This document shows, in pieces, positions 14,214 to 26,672 of a stretch of 64,000 bases of DNA. The notes below the pieces were generated by a model. The model saw nothing but the letters and a program-made list of their open reading frames with translations. It was not told the origin of the DNA and searched no databases. The translations under genes and the position numbers were made by a program. Positions within the stretch are counted from its first letter, which is position 1; every line of letters starts with the position of its first letter. This DNA comes from Diadophis punctatus similis (lineage: Eukaryota; Chordata; Lepidosauria; Squamata; Dipsadidae), in contig JALIGW010000001.1 of assembly GCA_023053685.1 (NCBI GenBank), forward strand, positions 226,561,434 through 226,625,433. Reading direction: 5' to 3'.

Positions 14214-14256
<43 letters not shown>

Positions 14257-14272
14257 AGGGAGGGAGGGAGAA
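14136..14272. repeat. (GA)n / (GGGA)n microsatellite
   Basis: A purine-only tract of GAGAGGGGGA, GA and GGGA units near the right end of the 2.6-kb hAT-type element. Confidence 0.95.
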
Positions 14273-16315
14273 GGGTTTTGTGGTTCCCAGTTCTCTGTCC
14301 TAATGACCGGCTGGGTGGGCATGGCTAGAGGGTCATGTGACTGGGGGGGAGTGAGTGATGATGGGTTGGCTACGTCCACCCAGGTTTTGTGGCTCTCGGT
14401 GGGTTTTTTTCTGTGGGAAACGGGTCCAAATGGCTCTTTGAGTGTTTAAAGTTTGCCGACCCCTGGTCTAGGTCTTTTTTAAATAACAACTTTAATCTGT
14501 ATTTTTAGGTCTTTTTAAATAGCAAAAAAGCAGAAAGACACTGCTTTACCATACATTATAAACCTAAGAAACAGGGCCTCCTGTTTTTGTGAATGTTCTA
14601 GCATTTTGCAGAACTATTAAAAGTTTTTTCAGTTCTAAAGTTTGTCATCTAAATCAGTCAACTTCCATGTAATTAATGTCTTACACAGGTCTTTGCAGAG
14701 ACTCCAAAATTCTATTTTCCATATAGCAGCTCACATCAGTCCTAGAACTATGCAATGTTTAAAAAATAGCATTAAATATGCCTAATGAAAACCTGTCAAT
14801 TACCTTGGCCCAAGATTGTATTTCCAGTCTCAGATTCTTGGGACAATTAGAGCTATACAAGTCAGTGTTGTTACAATATACCAGAGCTAAGTAACTGTGT
14901 CCTTTGTGGGTTCAAAGCTTATTTGCATTTAAATTGAGGATTCTGGGAAGGACAAGCATATCAGAGAAAATATAAAACCATAACAGGTATCAGTATAAAG
15001 AATTTAATATGCACTTAATATGTATGCATTTGGAAAAAAATCATTAAGCCCTGCCTGCAGGCTTAAAATTCTAAAACAAAACATCATGTGACAACTGAGG
15101 TGAAAACAGACGGGAAAGTACCAAGTACATATTTTACCTAAGACAGGAACCAGAGTGAAAGAATAAAATAATTCAGCAAAGTACTAATTAGCTAGAAATA
15201 TGAAAGAAGCAACACCAAGTAATGCATCAAAGAGGGAATCAGAGGTAAGAAGACATTAGCTTTTAATAATTTCTTAATTTAAGATTAAGAAAAGGCCAAC
15301 TGAATATTTAAGGAAAATTAATTAAGAGGTCACGTCAGGAAAACTTAAGAGAGACAATAAATAAACAGAGTATAAATTTGGTATGAAGATTGGCTTGGGA
15401 TGAATAATGGGCTCAAGCAAAAGAAGGAACTGCAAGAAGAATGAAATACATTGTCACCAAATAGTTAAACTACTGAAAGCAATAAGTAAAATAACTAAAA
15501 CTTACAAACAATAATGATGAATTGAGAATAGAAAAAGAGACAATAAATGAACATTACCACAGTCAACATGAATCAGAATGAATTTCTAAATGCCTCTTAA
15601 TCTCTTTCAGAGAAAGAATAAGACTCGGGACTACAAGTTCTTGACAATAAATTTGTAAAATGTTAGTAGCCATATTAATAAATGGATCTGATCATTACAG
15701 CTTCATTTGAACAAACTGGAGAGCAAGTGTAAAAAATATGTTTAGATTGTTTATTTGATGCTTAAAGACATCTCATAAGAAGACCCTGGATATAAAAATC
15801 TCCCTCAGGAATACATGATCAATATTATATATAAATTACATGCATCCAAAAAAGTGGATAAGTTCTTCTCAAGAACAATGAAATATTGTCTTCCTGTTTG
15901 TATGATTTTTGCAATGCTAGCATACTTAACCACAAATCACCCCTCTATTAACTGTGTGTACAAGCCAGGTTGGGGGTGGATATTATTAAATTCTCTTTAA
16001 CTAGGATGAATTCCCTCTTGCACCCTGTCAGCCACACCATTACACAACCCTGCCCTCAATCTCTTGCTTCCTTCCCAGTATTCTGCTTATACAAGTCAAT
16101 TTCCATCTCATAAGAGCTTGGGCCTTACAGGCAGGATAATTTTATTAAGATGATTCATTATGACTATTTATGCTGTTATGACCAACATGCTTTAATATGT
16201 ATTTCAAGAGTAATTTTCACTATTCACAAATAGTTTTGACCCTAAATTTATAATTAGTAGTTTAATATAATTGTTTTTACAATGAGATACAAGAATAATA
16301 ATAAATAAAATACAT

Positions 16316-16520
16316 GCAGGTAGTCCTCGACTTATCACAATTTATTCAGCAACTGTTCAAAATTACAATGGTGCCAAATGAAGGGACTTACGACTCTTGC
16401 CCAAAGTTACAGTGCCCCAGACACGTGAACAAAATTTCGAGTACCAGGCAACCTGCCTACTGTCACGACCGACTGCAGTGATGTTGCAACAGCCTCCCAC
16501 CTATCTCTCCTCCCATCCCG
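16316..16520. repeat. AGGTAGTCCTCGACTTA-family repeat (degenerate copy)
   Basis: Begins GCAGGTAGTCCTCGACTTAT and continues with GTTCAAAATTACAATGGTGC. These are the end and a core block of the roughly 400-bp family also seen at 28521, 35377, 35909, 40272, 40647, 50738 and 60479. The right part is lost or diverged. Confidence 0.6.
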
Positions 16521-17719
16521 CCCCACTTGGGCCTGCTTCCCACCATGCAGGGTCCTACACAGCCATATTTATAAATTAAGGCTTCAGTCTACAACCTCTT
16601 GTAGGGAATCCCTTGGGCAATTAAATAATTCAGAATTCCTAAAGCAGGATTGTTAAGAAAAGGGGGCATGGATCCACTATATCCAATATTTTCTCCCCCA
16701 ACATTCAGAAGTGATTTACAATATCTCTTCCCCAGTGACGAAATGAGAAAATTCTTTTCCTGCTCTCTAATATTAGAACCCACTAAATTGGATGCCAAAA
16801 CTGCTGTTAGGTGTGGTTAACCAGAATATTTGGATAATTGGGAATTCAAGTAATTGAAAGCATTATTTCTAAGAAGTTATACTGATTCTGAACTACACAG
16901 TGGATCTAACTGAAGCAAGTCATTATTAATATACAGTTTTATGAACTGAGTGATATAATTCTGAATTATTTAAGCTGTACATTTTGCCCTCAGAAAGAAG
17001 ATCTTTGGTCAGTTTTAATCTTGATGAAAAGTACAGAAATTTCATTTCCATCCTCCCCTTTTCCTGCTAGCAATATTTTATAAAGTAATGATTTCATAAA
17101 ATGCTTTTCTAGAAAATCTCCTAAATTCTAGTGTTAGACCAAGAGTCTAAACCAACTTAATGGTACACCTTTATTTTCTTGCATCAAACTTTTGATTGAT
17201 TGCTACTCTGTACTGCAGAAGCATATTTTACAAGCCAAAAACCCTCTCTTTATATCTCAAACTAATGAATCCCTTCTTACCTCAAACACAGTATTTGAAA
17301 ACTCATTAAGATTCAGTGGAAAGCCAATGTTACAGATTTGCACAACTGAATCCATCATGCATTTTAGCAGGCAACCTCCCTATTTCTTTTTTAACCAGTC
17401 ACATTAATTATAAATAAAGCATAACATTGTAAAGTTTTATAATGTTAAAAGCTATAAAGTTTAAAGTTTGTAAAGTTTTAAAGAATTCTAAGCTGGAAAA
17501 AATGAGATTTTTTTTAAATGTTTGGTTTGGCACATTAGTCAGGATGCTCTTCTATGACTTGCCATTCCTCATCCCATGTTTTATTTAAATGTAAACATAT
17601 GTTCAGAGAAAAATACCTTGAGAAAACAAAATTTGTGAGAAGAGATTGTATTTTGTTTGGCAAAATGAAAACAACCGTGATCCTGCAAATGTGAAAGTTT
17701 AAAAAGACAGGGTGCTTAC

Positions 17720-18116
17720 CCATGAGCTGGATCCAGGGCAATTGCTCTTGGCTGGTCGAGATCTTGCCAGAAAAGAACCTTCCTAGATGTTCCATTGAGA
17801 TTAGCAACTTCAATCCTATTTGTTTCTGAGTCAGTCCAGTACAATTTTTTCCCAATCCAGTCACATGCCAGGCCATCTGGAGAAAGCAGCCCTGAAACGA
17901 TGACACTCTGTACAAGATTCCCACTTTGGTTAAAGTAAGTCTGTTTGATAGCTTCTTCGCTCACATCGGTCCAGTAAATAACACTCTGTGAGTAAAGGAA
18001 GTCCACTGCAGCAGCATCTTCTAAGCCACTGACTACAACCGTTGCTTCCATCTTCACTCCACCAGCATCCACCAGTCTGACATCTCGACGGTTTGCAAAA
18101 AGCAAGAGAGGAGAAG
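17720..18116 (-). CDS. LRP5: LRP5 exon 2: start of first YWTD beta-propeller
   Basis: This 397-nt exon encodes residues 31-163. It runs from [20 protein letters not shown] through two YWTD blades (YWTD at residues 78-81 and 123-126) to ALDPAHG. The acceptor is a pyrimidine-rich tract ending AAAG just above 18116, and the donor is GTAAGC from 17719. The segment is close to LRP5 and clearly separate from LRP6 (for example DAGGVK and NLNGTSRK). Visible N-glycosylation sequons are NQS near residue 93 and NGT near 138. The SPDG motif with Asp111 is present. In the folded protein this region forms the outer Wnt and inhibitor-binding propeller (family knowledge). Confidence 0.98.
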
Positions 18117-18779
18117 CTTTAAAAAAAGAAGAAAAATAATACTCAGTAAAGAGACTGAAAATCTGTATTGTCTCAATTAGTTCATTAAATGTATCAAATA
18201 TACATAAACAATACCTAAGCGAACTTTTATTACATATTACATTATTACATATTAATATCTATCCTCATGAGAATCCTTCCAATTCTAGGTTCCCAAGCTA
18301 TTTCATATTTGAAACAACAGTGTTCTCAGTTATTCTCAAACAGCTTAAAATGTCATAGTAGAATATGGAGAACTGACTAGATCCAGTGTTCATTTATGGC
18401 ACAAAAAAACCTTACAACTTGCAAGTAAACTCATTTACTGCTAAAATAAGGGTTTTTTTTTAAAGAAAAAACCCTAAAGATAGGATGAATCCTACTATAG
18501 GTCACTGTGAGTCAGTTACCTGGCAAATTGCACTGTCATTTCAAACCAACTTTGCTACACTAGGTTCATATCCATCCTCCAGCTGTTTTGCTGCCACTGC
18601 AGCAAACACTCTTAAAACATTATTTGTCGCCATAAATAACAATAGGCAGATCTCTTACAATGATCTCCCCCAAATAATACAAAACTGTAGTTTGCTATAG
18701 TGGTAGCAAAGATTATTTAAAATATAATAGAATTTCTTGGGGCCAACTTTCAATCCTAGGACTGCTCTAGGATGTAATG

Positions 18780-19634
18780 CAGAGGTGGCCAAACCGTGGC
18801 GCATGCGCAAAATGTGGCGCATTGGATGATTACAAGTGGCGCATTGCATCCTTGCGCCTACTTGTTTTTTTTAAATAGGTGTCATAACTGAATCCATCTT
18901 AATATTTTCAACACCAAAGTGATCTCAGTTCAATTCGTACAGCCTTCGGTAATGTTCAACTTCTCGGTGTCTGAAACTTAGAATGGAACTTGTGAGATGT
19001 TACTTTAGGCGGGTTTACAAACGTATGAATATTTTTATCAGTGTTGCCATTGCGCGTTCCTGCTCAAACGATCACAAACACCACGCACTAGCAACACATC
19101 ATGTGTTTGAAGTCACGTGCGAATGAGCAGTGAGCGTTCGATATGGTCAGTCAGTTCTGAGTGGGCCATCATGGCGTGGAGTTTGAAGCAGTGTTTTATT
19201 GAGTGTACTAGCGTGGTTTTTGTATTGAGAGTGATTGAAAGACAGATTCAAGATTAAATATATATTACGTTTGTCAAAGAAGAGCGCCACTACTTTTTCT
19301 TGACGCGAACATAGAATTCAAATTCCACATAATTGATATTCTGTGTGATATGACGTACGTACTTGTGATCTATTTGTTCTTTTTCACTTTTTTTTAGTTT
19401 TATACTTTTCTATGCTTAAATTCCTGTTATCCATTACAGTGCAAAAGAAAATTGAATTGCGTGATTGAGTTATTCCTTTTCCTCCCTTAAGCAAAGCAGA
19501 TCCTACCCGTATCCCTATTTTACAACCCCAAACGTGAAAGTAAGAAGGTAAAAAATGTGCTTGAGTTGTATGGCGCATCTGAACTCGTCTGTGAAAAAAT
19601 TGGCGCATGGTATGCTTAAGGTTGGCCACCACTG
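18780..19634. mobile_element. hAT-type element (CAGAGGTGGCCAAACC ends)
   Basis: An 855-bp segment with ends CAGAGGTGGCCAAACCGTGG and GGTTGGCCACCACTG, and repeated TGGCGCAT motifs near both ends. The flanks atgtaatg and agtaatgc are an imperfect 8-bp duplication. The interior has no recognisable transposase. Confidence 0.75.
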
Positions 19635-19994
19635 AGTAATGCAACAACTTAAAAGGGTGTAGAAGCTCTTTAGGACTTTGGGCAGTGGTTATTTACAATC
19701 TCAGCCTTTCTTGGAGATAGTAGAAACTTTCTGCACACAAGCAATTCCTTCTTCATTGATTGGAATAACGTAATTTTTTATCCTTTGCAAAACATGCTCA
19801 ATAAAAAGCTGTAAACCTCATGCTAACCATTAAATTACTAATAATAAAGATGAAGAGATATTTCCATTTGTAAAATCGTAATGACCATTTCCAAAGGAAT
19901 AGCATGTCATGCACTGATCCAATTAATACAAAATAAATTTTATATTTACAATTAATCTCTTTCAAATATGTCTACAGTTCCCATATTTAAGGTA

Positions 19995-20225
19995 TCAGAC
20001 CACTAGTATGACTGTAACTTGTTGCTTGTATCCTTACAATTTATAGTAATATTGTTTCCTGATTGCTTATTTGCACCCTATGACAATCATTAAGTGTTGT
20101 ACCTCATGATTCTTGACAAATGTATCTTTTCTTTTATGTACACTGAGAACATATGCACCAAAGACAAATTCCTTGTGTGTCCAATCACACTTGACCAATA
20201 AACAATTCTATTATATTATATTCTA
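19995..20225 (+). mobile_element. CR1-L3-type LINE 3' UTR (snake type), decayed tail
   Basis: Contains ATGACTGTAACTTGTTGCTT, TTATGTACACTGAGAACATA, AATTCCTTGTGTGTCCAATC and ACTTGACCAATAAA, then a short irregular ATTCTATTATATT tail. The same order is at 62230-62513, where the tail is a clean (ATTCT)n array. Confidence 0.82.
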
Positions 20226-21064
20226 GTAGTGATTTCAGTTTTTAAAATATATAATCAAGGACTTAGGAAAAGGAGTAAAAACCGCTCACCAGCATAAGAA
20301 ATGTAAAGAATATCAATTTTTTATCATTATGAAAATAATAGGAAAGTTTAAACCACCTGGCTCTATTATAAATAGAAAAGATAGAAAAGATTCAGATTAC
20401 TACCACCACACATATTGTGCTTTAAATCAAGTCTCTGCATAGCATTTGAATGAAAACTTCATACTGTATTACATATCAATGTAACAGGAAATGTAAAGTA
20501 CTCAAAGGGGATACTCACTCAAAAATAGAAAAAGATTGGCCTAACTACCCATCTTCAGAAACAGAGACAGTTTTTAGTCACCCATTTATCAGATTGCTTT
20601 GGAGGAAAGTACCTGGGCTTTCTATTATTGGCAGAGATTGCCAGGAAGGTATTATAAATAAATACAATTTCATAAAATGGTAAGGATTCCCTTACACTGA
20701 GCTTGAGCAAGAACTTAAGAATACCCCATCTAGGTAGGTTCCAGGCCCATCTTAGTCCAGCATTTTGCTTCCCAGAGTGGCCAAGCACACATTTCGGGGG
20801 TTCTTGAAAAACATGTAAAGCGTGCATTGTTCCTCTGCAAATGGAATGGAAAAACAGTCTAATTCCAATCCAGAAATTACAGAGTTTTCAAGACAAATAG
20901 CCTTTTATAGAATTTTCTCCATGAATGAATCCAATCTTTTTTCAAAGACAAAATTAGTAGCCATAATCATGTCTTGTAATAATGAACTCTACAAAATTAA
21001 TTAAGTACCATATAAACTGTTTTCTTTTATCTGATCTATATCTTCCTTCCAATTAAATGCTCGT

Positions 21065-21310
21065 TGGTCCTATTTCTTAAGACAGGGAGAAAATCTCCAT
21101 GCCAACTTTATTTCTACAACTGTAAATTCAGGTCTCCATAATATTTTCTCCAAGTTAAAAATTCCTGAATATTCTACCCTTTTCCCATAGGGAAGGTAAT
21201 AACTTTGGCTGCCTTCTTTGGCAATTTTTCTAGTTCTATTATATCCCTTTTCAAATGCAGTGACCAGAACCTTACACAGTGCAGATGTAAATATACTATA
21301 GAACATTACA
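21065..21310 (-). mobile_element. CR1-type LINE fragment
   Basis: On the minus strand the translation recalls the CR1 block in which GKRVEYSGIFNLEK follows a KGYNRTRKIAKE-like segment. It is diverged and short, so the family call is tentative. Confidence 0.5.
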
Positions 21311-21448
21311 ATGTTACGGTACCAGACTTGTTTTTATTTCCGATTGATGACCTCTTGCATGTATTTATTTGACTTATATTCTGCCTTTAATTAGAAACAT
21401 AAGGTAGCACGCATACTGCACCCTCCTCCTATTTTCCCTCAAAACAAC

Positions 21449-22330
21449 AGCAATAGCAATCGCACTTAGACTTACCGTATTTTTCGGAGTATAAGACACG
21501 CACCTTTTTCCTCCCTAAAAGTGGCTGAAAATTTGGGTGCGTCTTATACTTCAAATGTAGCTTTTTTTTTCCAGCCCTAACTAGGTGCTAACAGATCTTC
21601 CCAGCTCTTACCTTGCAGGCTTTTTCATTGTTACTCTCTCCAAAGAATGTTTTTCCAGCCCTAAGTCTTTGCAGGGGTTTTTTCATTGCTCTACTTGCTC
21701 CGAATAAGTTTTTTTCTAGCCCTAACCAGGTGCTATCTATTTTCACAGCTCTTACTGGCTTGCAGGCTCTTTCATTGTTACTCTCTCCGAAGAATGTTTT
21801 TCCAGCCCCAAGTCTTTGCAGGGTTTTTTTCATTGCTCTACTTGCTCCGAATAAGTTTTTTTCTAGCCGTAACCAGGTGCTAACGATCTTCCCAGCTCTT
21901 ACTGGCTTGCATGCTCTTTCATTGTTACTCTCTCCGAAGAAGGTTTTTTTAAGTCCTAACCAGGGGATAAAATAATGTGCTGAAGCTGACCAGACTAAGG
22001 ACGCTAGCCAGATGAATACCTGGTAGGCAGATTTTCCCCCCCTATTTTTCTCCCCCAAAACTAAGGTGCGTCTTATACTCCGGTGTGTCTTATACTCCGA
22101 AAAATATGGTATATACTGCTTCATAGTGCTTTACAGCCCTCTCTAAGCGGTTTACAGAGTTCAGCATATTGCCCCCAACAATCTGGGTCCTCATTTTACC
22201 GACCTCAGAAGGATGGAAGGCTGAGTCAACTTTGAGCCGGTGAGATTTGAACAGCTGAACTGCTGAACTAGTAGTCAGCTGAAGTAGGTTGCAGTGCTGC
22301 ACTTTAACCACTGCGCCACCTTGGCTCCTA
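21449..22330 (-). mobile_element. tRNA-derived SINE, itself interrupted by a MITE
   Basis: On the minus strand it starts GGAGCCAAGGTGGCGCAGTG (tRNA A-box region). It continues with a GTTCAAATCTCACCGG-like B box and the shared GACTCAGCCTTCCATCCTTC and GATTGTTGGGGGCAATATGC blocks, and ends in a GCTATTGCT-type tail. It is flanked by aaaacaac on both sides (21441-21448 and 22331-22338). The element at 21475-22109 sits inside its tail. Confidence 0.82.
21475..22109. mobile_element. TA-flanked MITE (CCGTATTTTTCGGAGTATAA family)
   Basis: A 635-bp copy with left end CCGTATTTTTCGGAGTATAA and right end TATACTCCGAAAAATATGG, and TA on both sides. It inserted in the TA of the host SINE tail (acttatatactgc before insertion). 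Its internal iterations are fewer than in the copy at 7722. Confidence 0.88.
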
Positions 22331-24429
22331 AAAACAACCCTGTGAAGCAGGTGGTGCTGAGGGAATGAGTGACTGGCTCAAAGTTACACAATGATATTTG
22401 TGGCTCAGCAGAATTCTCCACTTCTAGTCCAACAATTTAACCAGTATATCACACCAGCTCTCATTTCTCTTTTCACAGTAGTCTTCTCTCCTATTATCCA
22501 TATCATTCGTATTACTAGAGAGAAAAATTGGTTGGAAAACCTGAAAGACACTTAAATGTGTCAACTCTGGGGAGACAGTACAATTCCTACAGCTGAAAAA
22601 CAGGAATAATATCTAAAGCTTTTCAACAACTGTACAGTCAAACAAACACCACTCAACATCCCCAACAGACAAATGCTGTTTGGAGAGAATAAAATATGGC
22701 AGGTGTGCAGTCTCCATCCAGAAAAGCCACACACACCCTTTTTTAAGGAAATGTAACTAAGACTTAGAACAGTTAGGAAGATTATTTGATACTCAAATGG
22801 GGGGGGGGGAGGCAGGATGTGGTCTGCTGCAGACAAGACCAGGAATTATGCCTTGGGGAAAATTGCAGATACATGTCTTTATGAACAAACTGCCTATTCA
22901 AGCACCATCTCCACTTACACAGATAGCCAGATCTAACAACTGCACTGAAAATTGCATTTTTTAAAAGATGAAACTGTTGTAACATTATCAGGATGCCTGT
23001 TATCATTTTTTTAAATTCAATTATCTGAGTTTTGTTCAATTGTGTCCCTAAGGACTCAGAGTTATAAATGAAATGGGATATCAATACTTGACTCCAAAGG
23101 GATTAGGTGGTTAATAATACTGGTTTTGATAATGGAATAAAGGCAGATGTGTTTTTAAAACTGGATAAGCCAAATATATCTCAATAGTGTCAGATACTAT
23201 TGAGTTTCCCCCCCTTAACAATGCCTTGAGACATTCTAAAACTGCTCAAACTCAAATCAGCAAGACTAATCTGCCTGTTAAACTGGTGAAGGTAGAATGA
23301 TACGTTCCAGTCTGGAACCACTGATATGGACAGGAGTACCTAACTTTCATTGTTGTAAAGGCCACACAGTCTATGAATAGCATGGCAGGGATCATCCACA
23401 CACAGACCAAGACTGTGTATTTCTGCTGAGTTATCTCAGGAAAACATAGATCAAATTCAGTTAATATTTGGCTAATGTGTAGACTGGGATACATAGTCAC
23501 CGAATAATATTCTATGAAAGTGTGCACAGAAGAGAGGCAATCTGAATCAGTTAAAAGACCAGGAAAGAAAGCCTTTTTTCAAACTACAATAGTTGGGATT
23601 GCTGCTCAAAACAACCAAGCTTTGTGTTTTGCACCCATCCCTATTCATTGGCAGCTACTACTGTAGAACACCTGAAATCCATTGATCACCAACTTCAAAA
23701 GACAGATTAAACGCTGATTTTCACGCAGTGAGCCTTCATATTTAACCTGAGTTTAAACTTGTCAAGTACTGCCTTGTGAAGAATGGAAAATTATTCCTTT
23801 TATCTCGGAGAAGTGTGTACAAGTATAGGGGGAATTCACCTTGCAAAAGTACACAGTGGCTTATTGGGTACTTTTGTCCCTCTGAAGTAAACAAAAACTG
23901 TAAATGGGAAATTAATCCAGGAAACAGTTTAGGAAGCCTGGATTCTTATTCTGGGTTTTTTTTTGGTAACCTACCTATCATTATAGCAAGTTATAATTTT
24001 GTTATTTAAGCAATGATCAACAAAACAAAGAACAAAAAAATGGAATGAAAATTCCATGGTTATAACCAACCCCTCCCTGCCCTCCCCCACAGCTACCACA
24101 GAATAATTTTTTAAAATGACTGAAAAGCAAAAATAACATTTTTTAAAAGAAAAAATGTTAAAATTTGTGGAAGTATATAGCTGGAATGTCAACTGCATTG
24201 ACACATAACACAAAGATGCCTCAAAGGTGCTTTTCAAAGGCGACTGGATTTCTTGTGTTTTTTTTCCCCTTGTTTTGCTTCTCATTTAAGAAGATTCTAC
24301 AGGACAACCATGACCTGAATGATTGAGAACCTCCATAGACATAAAACAGAAAGCTATTTTGAACTCTGTTTTGGCAGCTGTAGTGGCCTAACCTGCAAGT
24401 AACACTAGGACAAAATGGGTAGCTTGCCT

Positions 24430-25193
24430 ATCATGCCATGCCAAATGCAAACATCTTTCAGCTGTGGCTAGGGGGACCTTTGCACAGGTTCGCCTTGTGC
24501 ACCAATTGCAACCCTACTTAGAGAGGGAGGCCTTACTCACAGTCACTCATGTCCTTGTCACCTCACGGCTGGACTACTGTAATGCGCTCTACATGGGGCT
24601 ACCCTTAAAGAGTATCCGGAGACTGCAATTGGTGCAAAATGCAGCTACGCGAGCTGTGGTGGGTGTCCCGAGATACACTCATGTAACACCTATTCTCCAC
24701 CAGCTGCATTGGTTGCCCATTAGTCTCCGGACGCAATTTAAGGTGTTGGTTTTGACCTTTAAAGCCCTACATGGCTCAAGGCCAGGTTACCTTCGGGACC
24801 GCATCCTACCACATACCTCCCTACAACCGGTTAGGTCCCACAGAGTTGGTCTCCTCCAGGTCCCATTAGCCAAACAATGTCGGTTGGCGGGACCTCAGGG
24901 GAGAGACTTCTCTGTGGGAGCCCCATCTCTCTGGAACTAACTCCCACCAGAGATCCGGACTATCCCCACCCTACTGGCCTTCCGCAAAGCCGTAAAGACA
25001 AGGCTCTTCCGGCAGGCGAGGTGAAGAAGATCGATTTCCCCCATGGATGAATGGTTTTGTTTTAACTTCTGTAATGTTTTAAATTGTTTTTTTATTATAT
25101 TTGCACTGTTCTTATCCTGTACATCGCCCTGAGTCCTACGGGATTGGGCGGCCTATAAGAAATTTAAATTAAATTAAATTAAATTAAATTAAA
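24430..25193 (+). mobile_element. L2/CR1-type LINE, 3' part with partial RT-C-terminal ORF
   Basis: An uninterrupted frame (24464-24940) encodes SRLDYCNALYMGLP, LQLVQNAATRAVVGVPRYTH, LHWLPISLRTQFKV and FKALHGSRPGYL. These are characteristic blocks downstream of the reverse transcriptase in L2/CR1-type LINEs. The frame stops shortly after SLWN, where intact relatives continue. The 3' UTR has the CGCCCTGAGTCC...GGGCGGCC hairpin-like motif and ends in AAATT repeats. This is a 5'-truncated, non-functional copy in intron 1, sense to the plus strand and so antisense to LRP5. Confidence 0.88.
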
Positions 25194-25465
25194 CAGTGCC
25201 CTCATAGCACAACATGGTCCAATCCTGCTAAATACTTCGGGCATTTCTCCTTCATCTGAGAGCTTCTTGTAGTATTAAAACACTACTAGAAATCATAAAA
25301 ATGGTAGCCTCTTCTTAATATTACCCCCTATACTGTCTTTTCTTCTAGATTTACAACATTAATTGTATTAAGGCAGAGATTATGCAATACATAGGATAAA
25401 AAATTATAATCATTTAACATACCTCAGCAGTGCCAGTAAAGGGCAAAAGCTAAAATTAATACAAA

Positions 25466-25815
25466 ATGATGTGTCAACAACAACAACAACAACAACAACA
25501 ACAAAACGGAATGGGACAATTCACTGTGGCCAACTCGCCTCTGCCAACTTGGCCTGGCCAACTTGTTGCAGGCCAATTCGCTGTGGAACAATTCAATTAA
25601 AAAATTTTTTTTTTAAAAAAAAATATTTTAATTTTCGTCATTCACATTTTATTTTGTCCATCCTTTTGCATCCTTTCTTTAATGATTTTATTCCATCATT
25701 TCTTCAATATTAAGTGTATCTCTTTCCCCAGGGTGAGTTGTCCAACAGCAAGTTGAGCGCAAGGTGTCCTGCAGTGAGTTGGCCATGGCAAGTGGGCTGC
25801 AGCGAGTTGTCCTAG
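25466..25815. repeat. Possible DNA-transposon-like repeat with (CAA)n at its left
   Basis: A (CAA)n run (25473-25504) is followed by GGGACAATTCACTGTGGCCA. The right end, read inverted, is GGACAACTCGCTGCAGCCCA. The two ends are imperfect inverted matches around an A/T-rich centre. The exact borders and target duplication are not clear. Confidence 0.45.
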
Positions 25816-26604
25816 ACCCAAAAAGAACTTATATTTCTACATAGTGAAGCAGGTAGATACAGCATATGGATAAATACAAGCTGAGATGTGAACTCCTACC
25901 TCCCTTGCCAATTAGTTTACGAGTTGAAATTGATGGAAGTTGAAGACAAAAACCACTCAGCCCTTCTGAAATCCTGTGGCATACGAGCATCAGCAAATAA
26001 GTAACAAACACATACATCCACAGACACACATAAATCCTCACCTTAACAGTATACAAAAGGCAGTGTTTATTCACATTAAAAACCAATTTTGAAGAGGTTA
26101 TCTTCATTTCACATCTTTTTCCATTTGGGCACAGTAAGGGCAAACAGTAGATAAAGCTTCACTTTATTCTACTTTGTTTAAAATTTGGAGAAAGAAAAGA
26201 CTAAAATATATTTTCAGCCCAAGAATAATTTATGCATAGAATTTTCAACAGATGTCAGCAGCTGGCTCTTCAACCTTGCTTTAAATTTCAATAGGCTATG
26301 ATTTGAAAATTGTTGCTATGCATAGCCAATTCCTGTGAACCAACCCTATCCAAGGAAGTGTATCAAAGTACAAATTACGTTTAGTATAAGTTCTAGTTAT
26401 GTTAAACATTTGTTGAGCAACTATATTGTTGAAGAGGAGATACAATCTGAACTCTAAATAGATCAAAATAATATTACTACAGAACAATCCTCCTGCTTCC
26501 CTCAAAAATATTGAAGAAAATGACTTCCGCTACTGCTAACTAGAAACAAAGTACTTAATAAAGAATTCAATCATCATATATTTAAAGCAAAAACCATCAG
26601 AGAC

Positions 26605-26672
26605 ATATAGCCACCCAGAGTCTCTGTGGAGTGGGCGGCATACAAATGCAACTAATAACTAAATATATCCTC
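26605..26672 (+). mobile_element. L2/CR1-type LINE tail remnant
   Basis: AGCCACCCAGAGTCTCTGTG, GAGTGGGCGGCATACAAAT and an AACTAATAACTAAATA tail match the last bases of the LINE family at 6138 and 24430. Confidence 0.6.

Larger units (their letters stand above)
11880..14465. mobile_element. Long hAT-type non-autonomous element carrying microsatellites
   Basis: A 2,586-bp insertion bounded by an exact 8-bp duplication, gtctaggt (11872-11879 and 14466-14473). The left end is CAGGGGTCGGAAATTGCAGC and the right end is TTTGCCGACCCCTG. CGGCTCTTTGGGC near the left and GGCTCTTTGAG near the right extend the inverted ends. The left half is GC-rich and CpG-rich. The right half holds GATA, GGGA and GA arrays. 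No transposase is recognisable, so it would have moved in trans. Confidence 0.85.
21365..22465 (-). repeat. Sauria-type SINE split by a later insertion
   Basis: Two pieces (21365-21448 and 22331-22465) form one minus-strand SINE. The left piece carries the CCTCCTCCTATTTTCCCTC tail block. The right piece carries AACCCTGTGAAGCAG, GTGACTGGCTCAAAGTTACA and CACCAGCTCTC. Their junction is the duplicated aaaacaac that flanks the inserted tRNA SINE. Confidence 0.65.

Noticed and set aside
24464..24940. Host gene of 158 residues
   Set aside because: The blocks are those of LINE reverse-transcriptase C-termini, and the same ends occur at 6138 and 48905.
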